Positions 7,694-14,483 of a stretch of 32,750 nt of DNA are shown here, one piece after another (within the stretch, counting starts at the first letter, position 1; every line of letters starts with the position of its first letter). The stretch is taken from contig JAJZUU010000031.1 of NCBI GenBank assembly GCA_021848325.1, positions 1-32,750 on the forward strand, given 5' to 3'. The DNA is from Pseudomonadota bacterium (GTDB taxonomy: Bacteria > Pseudomonadota > Gammaproteobacteria > Burkholderiales > JAJZUU01). A program made the translations under genes and the position numbers. A model generated the notes under the pieces. It worked only from the letters and a program-made list of their open reading frames with translations. It was not told the DNA's origin and did no database searches.

Positions 7694-8491
7694 GTGGCCC
7701 AAACCGAAGCCCCGGCCGGCGCCCCCATTGTCGAGATCGCCCATCTCAGCACCCGCTTCGGCGCGGCGCTGGTGCACGACGACATCAGCCTGGAAATACG
7801 CCGTGGCGAGATATTTGCGCTGGTGGGGTCGAGCGGTTGCGGCAAGTCGACCCTGCTGCGGGAGATCATCCTGCTGCAGCGCCCGGCTGCGGGTTCCATT
7901 CGGGTGTTCGGAAGGGAAGTGGTGGGCCTGGACGATGAACAGGCGCTGCCGCTGCGGCGCAAGTGGGGGGTCATGTTCGAACGCGGCGCCCTGTTCAGCT
8001 CCCTCACGGTGAGCGAGAACGTGGGCCTGCCGCTGCGCGAGCACACTCGCCTGAGCGATGGGCTGATCGACGAGCTGGCGGCCATCAAGATCGCGCTGGC
8101 CGGGCTGCCGGCCAGCGCCGGCGCCAAGTATCCGAACGAGCTCTCCGGCGGGATGCGCAAGCGGGTGGCCCTGGCGCGCGCCCTCGCCCTGGACCCGGAG
8201 TTGCTGTTCCTGGACGAGCCGACCGCCGGCCTCGACCCCTTGAGCGCCAGCGGCTTCGACGAACTGGTGCTGAGCTTGAAAGAGCTGCTGGGATTGACCA
8301 TGATGATAGTGACCCACGACCTCGACCTGCTGTGGCGCGTGGCCGACCGGGTGGCGGTCCTGGGGGAAGGACATGTCCTGGGGGTGGGGACCATGGAGCA
8401 ACTGTCGGGGTCCGATCATCCCCTGGTGCGCGAATATTTCTACGGGGCACGCGGACGCGCGGCGCGGGATCAGGCATGGAAACAAAGGTAA
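7694..8491 (+). CDS. mlaF: MlaF-type ABC transporter ATPase
   Basis: A 265-residue cytoplasmic ATPase. In order: Walker A GSSGCGKST, Q-loop region with MFERGALFSSLTVSENV (the usual Gln is replaced by Glu, as in other MlaF/Mkl proteins), signature LSGGMRKRVALARAL, Walker B LLFLDEPTAGLDP, and H-loop VTHDLD. The signature in LSGGM form is characteristic of the MlaF family. The GTG at 7694 is chosen because it is 2 bp after the permease stop and gives the usual family length; a TTG at 7688 overlapping the stop is an alternative. The open frame continues upstream without homology. The gene overlaps the next by 16 bp. Confidence 0.93.
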   Translation: MAQTEAPAGAPIVEIAHLSTRFGAALVHDDISLEIRRGEIFALVGSSGCGKSTLLREIILLQRPAAGSIRVFGREVVGLDDEQALPLRRKWGVMFERGALFSSLTVSENVGLPLREHTRLSDGLIDELAAIKIALAGLPASAGAKYPNELSGGMRKRVALARALALDPELLFLDEPTAGLDPLSASGFDELVLSLKELLGLTMMIVTHDLDLLWRVADRVAVLGEGHVLGVGTMEQLSGSDHPLVREYFYGARGRAARDQAWKQR

Positions 8492-9402
8492 ACTATGCCG
8501 TCGTCGGGCTGTTCGTGCTGCTGCTGGCCGCCGCGCTTATTGCCGGCGTCCTGTGGCTGGGGGCGGGCGCGAGTTACGGCAAGGCCTATGACACATACCT
8601 CTCCTACATGAGCGAGTCCGTGTCCGGGCTGAATCTCAATGCCCCGGTGAAGTACCGGGGGGTCGACGTGGGGCAGGTGCGCCGGATTTCCCTCGACCCG
8701 GCGGATTCGGAACGGGTGCGGCTGGAACTGGCCATCGAGCGGGGCACCCCGATCAAGACGGACACCGTGGCCGTGCTGAGAAGCCAGGGGCTTACCGGGC
8801 TGGCCTACGTGGAACTCAGCGGGGGCAGCCGGAATGCCCCGCCGCTGCGGGCGAAAGCGGGGGAGGAGTACCCGGTCATCGGCAGCGGGCCTTCGCTGCT
8901 GGCGCGCCTGGACACCGCCGTGACCCATCTGCTTACCAACCTGAATCTGGCCTCGGAGAATGTGAACGCCCTGCTGGATGAAGACAACCGGCGCGCCTTC
9001 AAGCATACCCTCGCCGACGTGGAGGCCGTGACGCAGCAACTGGCCGTCCAGAGAGGGACTATCGACGCCGGTATGAAGGCAGGGGCGCGCACCATGGAGA
9101 ACATGGCCCGCGCCAGCGAACAGCTTGCGCAACTGCTGGAGCGCATCGGGCGCAGCGCGGACGCGGTCCAGAAAATGGCGGCGGAGACCGCGCAGACCAA
9201 CGTGGTTGCGCGCCGGACCCTGGAAAGCGTCCATGGCGACGCGCAGCGCCTGGCGCAACAGTCCTTGCCCGAATTGGAAGCCGCCCTCGCGGAAACCCGC
9301 GCCCTTGCCGCTTCCATGCGCCGGGTCGCGGAGCAGGTGGAACGCAACCCCGGCGTGCTGCTGCGCGGCGAATCGCCATCCCCTCCGGGTCCCGGGGAGT
9401 AA
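8476..9402 (+). CDS. mlaD: MlaD-type MCE domain protein
   Basis: A 308-residue periplasmic lipid-binding subunit anchored by one N-terminal helix (residues ~7-30, YAVVGLFVLLLAAALIAGVL). The MCE domain covers ~38-120: SVSGLNLNAPVKYRGVDVG, the central RVRLELAIERGTPI, and TVAVLRSQGLTGLAYVELSGG. The following ~180 residues are helical and Ala/Gln-rich (NLNLASENVNALL, MARASEQLAQLLERIGRSADAVQ), probably a coiled-coil barrel or tunnel as in longer MCE proteins. It is longer than E. coli MlaD (183 residues). The ATG at 8476 overlaps the mlaF-like gene by 16 bp, which points to translational coupling. Confidence 0.92.
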   Translation: METKVNYAVVGLFVLLLAAALIAGVLWLGAGASYGKAYDTYLSYMSESVSGLNLNAPVKYRGVDVGQVRRISLDPADSERVRLELAIERGTPIKTDTVAVLRSQGLTGLAYVELSGGSRNAPPLRAKAGEEYPVIGSGPSLLARLDTAVTHLLTNLNLASENVNALLDEDNRRAFKHTLADVEAVTQQLAVQRGTIDAGMKAGARTMENMARASEQLAQLLERIGRSADAVQKMAAETAQTNVVARRTLESVHGDAQRLAQQSLPELEAALAETRALAASMRRVAEQVERNPGVLLRGESPSPPGPGE

Positions 9403-9461
9403 CGGAGGAACCGATCGGGTTCGCCGGGCGCGGCCATTGATGAAGAGAGGATAGTAACGTC

Positions 9462-9521
9462 ATGCGGATTTTGGCGCTCCGCGCCGTCGCTTGTACAACC
9501 GGATCGAGCAAACCAGCATGA
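9462..9521 (+). CDS. Candidate 19-codon ORF overlapping the lipoprotein start
   Basis: An ATG at 9462, with GAGAGGAT about 8 nt upstream, opens a 19-codon frame (MRILALRAVACTTGSSKPA) whose TGA overlaps the next gene's ATG as ATGA (9518-9521). The arrangement is that of a translational coupler. With a frame this short, chance cannot be excluded. Confidence 0.3.
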   Translation: MRILALRAVACTTGSSKPA

Positions 9522-10177
9522 GACGCCTTGCCTCCGCCGTTCTTCCGTTCATCCTCCGGGCTGCCTTGCTGGCAGGGCTTGCGGCATTGCCGGGCTGCGC
9601 CATCTTGCGCGCGCCCCAGGCCGTGGATGTGGACTATTTCACCCTGGATGCGGTGCCCGGTGAGACGGCGGCCGGAGGCAGCGGCCGGCTCACTCTGGAG
9701 GTGAGCCCGGCGCGTGACTTTCCCGGATTCGACAGCGCACGCATGGTCTATGTGAAAAGGCCCAGCGAGCTGGACTACTTTGCCAGAAACCGGTGGGTAG
9801 ATACGCCGGCACGCATGCTCACCCCCCTGCTGGTGCAGGCGCTGGAGCGCAGCGGGGCATTTCGCGCGGTGGTCCGGGGGTCCGGCCCGGTGACTGCCCA
9901 ACTGCGGCTGGATTCGGAAGTTGTCCGCTTGCAGCAGGAGTTCCTCCACAAACCGAGCCGAGTGCGCCTGACAGTGCGCGTCCAGTTGATCGATCTGGCC
10001 GGGAGGCGGGTCCTGGGCAGCCGCGAATTCGATGTGTCGGAGCCGGCCCCCAGCGACGATCCCTACGGCGGGGTGATTGCGGCGAACCAGGTATTGCGGC
10101 GGGTGCTGGGAGAGGTGGTCGAGTTTTGCCGTGCCCGGGCCGCTTCGGCTTCCGCGCTGGGACAAAGCACGCCCTGA
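9518..10177 (+). CDS. ABC-type transport auxiliary lipoprotein, PqiC-like
   Basis: A 219-residue outer-membrane lipoprotein of the PqiC/ABC_trans_aux type, which partners MCE transporters. From the ATG at 9518 a signal peptide of ~26 residues ends in the lipobox ALPGC (Cys27). Family features follow: DVDYFTLDA, SARMVYVKRPSELDYFARNRWVDTPARML, and LVQALERSGAFRAVV. It closes the operon after the mlaD-like gene (115-bp gap) and would link the MCE protein to the outer membrane. A TTG at 9491 is in frame but would bury the signal peptide. Confidence in the family is high; the cargo of this transporter is unknown. Confidence 0.88.
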   Translation: MRRLASAVLPFILRAALLAGLAALPGCAILRAPQAVDVDYFTLDAVPGETAAGGSGRLTLEVSPARDFPGFDSARMVYVKRPSELDYFARNRWVDTPARMLTPLLVQALERSGAFRAVVRGSGPVTAQLRLDSEVVRLQQEFLHKPSRVRLTVRVQLIDLAGRRVLGSREFDVSEPAPSDDPYGGVIAANQVLRRVLGEVVEFCRARAASASALGQSTP

Positions 10178-10484
10178 ATTGGGCCGCTCCTTTGGTGTCC
10201 GAGCGGGTAAGGCGCGCCACCCTACTTCGTCGACAGCCGTGCCTTTTTCCCGTAATCTTTCTCCATTTGGAGGCCTGCTCGACATGGTGGCCGGCGCGCT
10301 GCCGGAGCCGCCGCCCCCAAGCGGGCGTGCGGCAGGCGGTTTTGGAGAGGCGAATGCCGCGGGCTGTTGCGCCCGAAAGATCGGCGCAAGGGCGGGTAAG
10401 CGGCGTGGACTATGGCCGGGGGTACGTCACCCCGAGGCCGGGGCCGCTTGACCCCGCCCCATGACGGCATAAATTGAGGGCAGC
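10178..10484. other. Intergenic stretch without recognisable features
   Basis: A 307-bp gap between the PqiC-like gene and the small lipoprotein gene. It is GC-rich with several short GC palindromes, but I see no clear terminator with a T-tract, no promoter hexamers and no gene. Frames crossing it are out-of-frame continuations of the lipoprotein gene. Confidence 0.5.
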
Positions 10485-10745
10485 GTGGTGGATGCGCGAC
10501 ACGTGAGGACGCACCTTTTACTTTTGTTGCTGGGCACGCTGGCTGGCTGCGCCGGGGCGCCATCGCACCACCCGGAAAACGTGAATCTTTCCGGGTTCCC
10601 CCCTGCCTACCGGCAGGGCTACCGGGACGGCTGCGACAGCGCGCGGTCCTGGGGCGGCCTCACGCGGGACAAGGCCCGCTTCAAGAACGACCGGCAGTAT
10701 GCCCAGGGATGGAGGGACGGCCACGACATATGCGGCAAGCGCTAG
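10485..10745 (+). CDS. Small repeat-containing lipoprotein, function unknown
   Basis: An 86-residue predicted lipoprotein. A basic, Leu-rich signal peptide (HLLLLLLGTLAGC) ends in a lipobox with Cys at about residue 22. The mature part has two related segments, YRQGYRDGCDSA and YAQGWRDGHDICGK, spaced about 24 residues apart, each Y-x-x-G-aromatic-x-D-G. Cys residues in both repeats could form a disulfide in the periplasm. The GTG at 10485 has GAGGG about 4 nt upstream; GTG codons at 10488 and 10503 are possible starts. I do not recognise a named function. Its stop codon lies at the edge of a repeat copy (10738-10800). Confidence 0.7.
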   Translation: MVDARHVRTHLLLLLLGTLAGCAGAPSHHPENVNLSGFPPAYRQGYRDGCDSARSWGGLTRDKARFKNDRQYAQGWRDGHDICGKR

Positions 10746-10800
10746 CGCGACAACCCATCCGCTTTGCTATGTCCGCGCGCCCCGCATCGCCGGCTTTCGT
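10738..10800 (-). repeat. Diverged partial copy of the palindromic repeat at 28.4 kb
   Basis: CGCTAGCGCGACAACCCATC...GCTTTGCTATGTC...CGCGCCCCGCATCGCC matches the reverse complement of about 28398-28450 with a handful of substitutions and one gap. Only one half of the 119-bp palindrome at 28328-28446 is recognisable here. The start of the copy includes the stop codon of the small lipoprotein gene. Confidence 0.6.
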
Positions 10801-10934
10801 CGCTCATCCTCGCCATAGTTACGGCTGCCGCTACTGCCGCAAAGGCGGCCCGGAGCCGCGACGAGGCGGGATATGCCGGAAACTCCGCAAAGGGCCGTTT
10901 AGGCCCCAACTTCACGGACGGAACGGATAAGTCA

Positions 10935-11615
10935 ATGAAAGCGAGAGTGATCGCAGTAGTCAACCAGAAGGGCGGCGCCGGCAAGACCACCGTCTCCATG
11001 CAGCTTGCCGGTACCCTCGGCCGGCGCGGCAAGAAGGTGCTGGTGGTGGACGCCGATCCCCAGGGAACCGCTACCCGCTGGGCGGCGTCGGCACCGGACG
11101 AAAGCCCCTTTCCCGCCTCGGTGATCGGCCTGGGCGCGGCCAACGAGAAGGTCCACCGGGAGGTGAAGAAGTTCGTGCGGGATTACGATTACATCGTGAT
11201 CGACGGCCCGCCCGCCGCCGATTCCCCGGTGGCGCAAAGCGCGTTGCTGATCGCCGATCTGGCGCTGGTTCCGGTGATTCCCTCGCCGCTGGACATGTGG
11301 GCCTCCCTCGGCATCCGCAAGGCCATCGAGAATGCGGTCGACCTCAATGAAGGGCTGCAGGCGCGGCTGGTGGTCAATCAGTGCCAGCCGCAGACCAGCC
11401 TGACCAGGGAGGTCCTGGAATTGCTGCCGGAATTCGGTATTCCCATGTGCCACACCCGGTTGCGCCAGCGCACCGTGTTCCGCCAGTCCGCCGTGTTCGG
11501 CCAGACCGTGCACGACTTCGGGCACAAGGCCGCCCCGGCGATCCAGGAAATGGACGGGCTTACCGACGAGGTGGTTGCCCTGTTGCGCCGCAAGCGCAAC
11601 GGCAAGAAAGGATGA
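10935..11615 (+). CDS. ParA/ParF-type partition ATPase
   Basis: A 226-residue cytoplasmic ATPase of the ParA superfamily. The deviant Walker A is QKGGAGKTT with the signature lysine, so a nucleotide-dependent dimer is expected. VVDADPQGTATRW (Walker A') and YIVIDGPPA (Walker B) follow, then SPLDMWA. It is short, without the N-terminal DNA-binding domain of P1-type ParA, so it resembles ParF (type Ib). The ATG at 10935 opens directly at MKARVIAVVNQ; upstream codons in the same frame belong to the repeat and are not conserved-looking. The next gene starts 7 bp downstream, probably encoding its partner. No replication genes are nearby. Confidence 0.88.
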   Translation: MKARVIAVVNQKGGAGKTTVSMQLAGTLGRRGKKVLVVDADPQGTATRWAASAPDESPFPASVIGLGAANEKVHREVKKFVRDYDYIVIDGPPAADSPVAQSALLIADLALVPVIPSPLDMWASLGIRKAIENAVDLNEGLQARLVVNQCQPQTSLTREVLELLPEFGIPMCHTRLRQRTVFRQSAVFGQTVHDFGHKAAPAIQEMDGLTDEVVALLRRKRNGKKG

Positions 11616-11622
11616 TGCCAGG

Positions 11623-11991
11623 ATGGCCGGCAAAGACGTAAAGAAGGCCCTGGGGGCTTCCCTCAAAGCGGAGGCGCAAAGGGTGGACGAAAGGTTCTCC
11701 CGGAACGGCCTCGCCAAAGCGGAGAAGGCGGGCAAAGGGGGAAAGGGAAAAGCGGCCGGGAAAGGCAAACACGGCAAGGAGCAGACGGTTCGCGACCGAT
11801 TCACCCTGCCGGAAAGCGAATATGCGCGGATCGGCGAGCTCAAGGAAAGGTGCCTGCAGGCCGGCCTGCGCGTCAAGAAAAGCGAACTGCTGCGTGCCGG
11901 ATTGCGGCTGCTCGCCCGGCTCGACCAGGCACGCCTCAAGAAGCTGCTGGGAGGCGCGGCTGCGCGGACCGCGAAAAAGGCCGGCACCTGA
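11623..11991 (+). CDS. Basic ribbon-helix-helix-like partner of the ParA ATPase
   Basis: A 122-residue, strongly basic protein. Residues 1-50 are low-complexity and Lys/Gly/Ala-rich (KAGKGGKGKAAGKGKHGK), probably disordered. Residues ~53-100 fit a ribbon-helix-helix: strand VRDRFTLPESEY, helix ARIGELKERCLQAG, turn, helix KKSELLRAGLRLLARL. A flexible basic tail plus RHH is the plan of ParG, the partner and activator of ParF, so it likely binds DNA or a cargo and stimulates the ATPase. The ATG at 11623 lies 7 bp after the ATPase stop. The fold is inferred from the residue pattern, not from a recognised family. Confidence 0.7.
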   Translation: MAGKDVKKALGASLKAEAQRVDERFSRNGLAKAEKAGKGGKGKAAGKGKHGKEQTVRDRFTLPESEYARIGELKERCLQAGLRVKKSELLRAGLRLLARLDQARLKKLLGGAAARTAKKAGT

Positions 11992-12021
11992 CCTCGTGCC
12001 GGGGGCGCCGGCGGTGCTCGG

Positions 12022-13617
12022 TCAGCCCTGGTCCTGGTTTGCCAGATAGTCCTCGTAGTTGCCCGCGTAATCGACCACCCCGGAAGGGGTCATTTCCAGG
12101 ATGCGGGTCGCGAGGGAAGATACGAACTCGCGGTCGTGGCTGACGAAGATGAGGGTCCCCTTGTAGAGCTCGAGGGCGGTGTTGAGGGATTCGATGGACT
12201 CCATGTCCAGGTGGTTGGTGGGCTCGTCCATCAGCAGCACGTTGGGGCGTTCCAGAATCAGTTTGCCGAACAGCATGCGCCCCTGCTCCCCGCCGGAGAT
12301 CACCCTGACCGGCTTTTTCACCTCGTCCCCCGAGAACAGCAGTTTGCCCAGGGTGCCGCGCATCACCTGGTCGTCGTCCCCGGGGCGCGCCCACTGGGTC
12401 ATCCAGTCGAACAGGTTCAGGCCACTGTCGAAATCGGCCGCGTGGTCCTGGGCGAAATAGCCGGGCTGAGCCTTTTCCGCCCACTTCACGACGCCCCGGT
12501 CGGGCGCCAGGTCCCCCGCCAGGCAGCGCAGCAGGGTGGTCTTGCCGATGCCGTTGGGGCCGATGATGGCGATCCGCTCTCCCGCCTCCACCATCAGGTT
12601 GAGGTCCTCGAACAGCGGGCGGCCGTAGCCCTTGCCGAGTCCTTGCACCTCCAGCGCCAGGCGGTGCAGTTTGTCCTTGTCGTCCAGCTCGAAGCGGATG
12701 AACGGGTATTGGCGGCTGGACGGCTTGATGTCCTCCAGCTTGATCTTCTCGATCTGGCGCGCCCTGGAGGTGGCCTGGCGGGCCTTGGAGGCGTTGGCCG
12801 AGAAGCGGCTCACGAACTGCTGCAGTTCCGCGATCTGGGCCTTCTTGCGCGCGTTGTCCGCCACCAGCCGCTCCCGCGCCTGGGTGGCGGCGGTCATGTA
12901 TTCGTCGTAATTGCCCGGATAGATGCGGATCTGGCCGTAGTCCAGGTCCGCCATGTGGGTGCACACGCTGTTCAGGAAGTGGCGGTCGTGGGAGATGATG
13001 ATCATGGTGCTGGTGCGGGCGTTGAGCACCCCTTCCAGCCAACGGATGGTGTTGATGTCCAGGTGGTTGGTGGGCTCGTCCAGCAGCAGGATGTCCGGGT
13101 TGGCGAACAGCGCTTGGGCCAGCAGCACGCGCAGCTTGTAGCCCGGGGCCACCGCGCTCATGGGGCCGTTGTGCTGTTCCAGCGGGATGCCCACGCCCAG
13201 CAGCAGCTCACCGGCCCGGGACTCGGCGGTATAGCCGTCCAGTTCGGCGAATTTCGCCTCCAGCTCCGCGGCACGCATGTAGTCCTCGTCGGTGGCCTCC
13301 GGATTGGCGTAGATGCCGTCCTTTTCCTGTTTCACCGCCCACAACTCGGCATCGCCCATGATCACGGTGTCCAGCACCTGATTCTCTTCGAAGGCGAACT
13401 GGTCCTGGCGCAGCTTGCCCAGGCGTTCCCCCGAGTCGATGGCGACCGATCCCGAGGTGGCTTCCAGGTCGCCCCCCAGGATCTTCATGAAGGTGGACTT
13501 GCCGCTACCGTTGGCGCCGATGAGACCGTAGCGGTTGCCCTCGCCGAACTTGACGCTGACGTTTTCGAACAGGGGCTTGGCCCCGAACTGGATGGTGAGG
13601 TTGTGGGTGGAGATCAA
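12022..13617 (-). CDS. ybiT: ABC-F family ATPase YbiT
   Basis: A soluble ABC-F protein with two ATPase domains, of the family acting on ribosomes. It is almost collinear with E. coli YbiT (530 residues): [21 protein letters not shown], Walker [10 protein letters not shown] and GPNGIGKTT, signatures near [15 protein letters not shown] and [14 protein letters not shown], Walker [12 protein letters not shown] twice, and the linker [19 protein letters not shown]. The second Walker B is [19 protein letters not shown]. The TTG at 13617 is chosen as start: it gives 531 residues, and GGGGAAAG lies about 6 nt upstream; the frame extends to 13707 without family similarity. It stands alone, downstream of hsp20 on the same strand but separated by a terminator. 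Confidence 0.93.
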   Translation of the reverse strand: MISTHNLTIQFGAKPLFENVSVKFGEGNRYGLIGANGSGKSTFMKILGGDLEATSGSVAIDSGERLGKLRQDQFAFEENQVLDTVIMGDAELWAVKQEKDGIYANPEATDEDYMRAAELEAKFAELDGYTAESRAGELLLGVGIPLEQHNGPMSAVAPGYKLRVLLAQALFANPDILLLDEPTNHLDINTIRWLEGVLNARTSTMIIISHDRHFLNSVCTHMADLDYGQIRIYPGNYDEYMTAATQARERLVADNARKKAQIAELQQFVSRFSANASKARQATSRARQIEKIKLEDIKPSSRQYPFIRFELDDKDKLHRLALEVQGLGKGYGRPLFEDLNLMVEAGERIAIIGPNGIGKTTLLRCLAGDLAPDRGVVKWAEKAQPGYFAQDHAADFDSGLNLFDWMTQWARPGDDDQVMRGTLGKLLFSGDEVKKPVRVISGGEQGRMLFGKLILERPNVLLMDEPTNHLDMESIESLNTALELYKGTLIFVSHDREFVSSLATRILEMTPSGVVDYAGNYEDYLANQDQG

Positions 13618-13697
13618 ATCGGCTTTCCCCGGGAAAACGTTGATGGAAATTCTAAATGGGGCCGCGCGCCCGCACTTCAAGGTACGAGAAACCACGT

Positions 13698-13706
13698 ATT
13701 CTAACA
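13698..13706 (-). promoter_or_regulatory. Candidate extended -10 promoter of ybiT
   Basis: On the minus strand TGTTAGAAT (an extended -10, TG-N-TAGAAT) lies about 80 bp upstream of the TTG start and downstream of the hsp20 terminator. No good -35 hexamer is seen, as is usual for extended -10 promoters. Confidence 0.4.
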
Positions 13707-13769
13707 CGGCGCCAGGGGTTTCTTCGCGGTCCCCGGGCCGGGGGTCGCGATCTTTGGCGGATCGGCCGG

Positions 13770-13800
13770 AGAAAACAAAAAACCCGGCGGCAGCCGGGTT
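13770..13800 (-). terminator. Rho-independent terminator of hsp20
   Basis: A perfect 8-bp stem (AACCCGGC, loop GGCA, GCCGGGTT; 13781-13800) is followed on the minus strand by TTTTTTGTTTTC. It starts 20 bp after the hsp20 stop. A second pair of arms, CCGGAGAAAAC/GTTTTCTCCGG (13766-13776 and 13798-13808), flanks it. Confidence 0.85.
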
Positions 13801-13819
13801 TTCTCCGGAGGCGGGAGCT

Positions 13820-14332
13820 TCAGTCCAGCTTGATGGCGCGCCGCTTGGCCTTTTCCACCTTGGGCATGGTCAATTCCAGTATGCCGTCCTTGAACGCGGC
13901 CTTGGCCCTGTCCGGGTCCACGTCGGAGGGCAGGGCCACGGTGCGGGAGAAGGCGCCGCGGGAGATCTCGCAGCGGTAGTAGTTGCCTTTCTCTTCTTTT
14001 TCCTCGTGGCTGGTCTTGCCGGCGACGGCCACGGTGTTCTCGGTCACGGACACCTCCAGGTCTTTCTTCTCCACCCCGGGAATCTCCGCGCGCACCAGGA
14101 TATCCTCGTCGCGCTCCACCACGTCGATGCGCGGCAGCTTCCCTTCGAAGGGCGCCGCCAGTTCGCTCCACAAGGGCCGCTCCCAGCGGAACGGACGCAG
14201 CCAGCCGCGGGGAAAAAAGCCCTCGAACAGCCGGTCCATCTCGTCGAACGGGCTGAGGGCGCGCACCGGCGTCGCCTTCTGGATTTCCGCCCCCTTTTCC
14301 GCTTTGCTTACTTCCTTGCTCTCTTCTGCCAT
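13820..14332 (-). CDS. Hsp20 / alpha-crystallin small heat-shock protein
   Basis: A 170-residue ATP-independent holdase chaperone. The N-terminal region (1-65) has the aromatic [15 protein letters not shown] typical of this family. The alpha-crystallin domain covers ~67-160: [29 protein letters not shown], then the hallmark [14 protein letters not shown]. The C-terminal IKL acts as the I-x-I/L oligomer anchor. The ATG at 14332 has an excellent Shine-Dalgarno (GAGGAG, about 8 nt upstream). A sigma32-like promoter lies 62-90 bp upstream and a terminator follows, so it is a single-gene heat-shock unit. Confidence 0.95.
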   Translation of the reverse strand: MAEESKEVSKAEKGAEIQKATPVRALSPFDEMDRLFEGFFPRGWLRPFRWERPLWSELAAPFEGKLPRIDVVERDEDILVRAEIPGVEKKDLEVSVTENTVAVAGKTSHEEKEEKGNYYRCEISRGAFSRTVALPSDVDPDRAKAAFKDGILELTMPKVEKAKRRAIKLD

Positions 14333-14393
14333 GGTCGTTTCTCCTCAGTCAGTACCAGCGTTATCCCAAGGCGGCTACCCGCCTCCTAACGTC

Positions 14394-14422
14394 TTTATAG
14401 ACGAGAAGCGCGCTTTTTCAAG
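14394..14422 (-). promoter_or_regulatory. Sigma32-like heat-shock promoter of hsp20
   Basis: On the minus strand CTTGAAA (14422-14416) is an exact sigma32 -35 element. After a 14-nt spacer comes TCTATAAA (14401-14394), a partial match to the CCCCATNT -10. A small perfect inverted repeat CGTCT-ATAA-AGACG overlaps the -10 and could serve a repressor. Function of the downstream gene supports the assignment. Confidence 0.65.
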
Positions 14423-14483
14423 CGGTGGCGCAGACGCGGGCGGCGGTGGGGAAATCCGTATAAAGGCGGCGCATGTTGCGGGA

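Noticed and set aside
10935-11991. McdA/McdB carboxysome-positioning pair
   Set aside because: The ATPase fits ParA generally, but no Rubisco or carboxysome genes are near and the partner looks like a ribbon-helix-helix protein, which fits ParG better.
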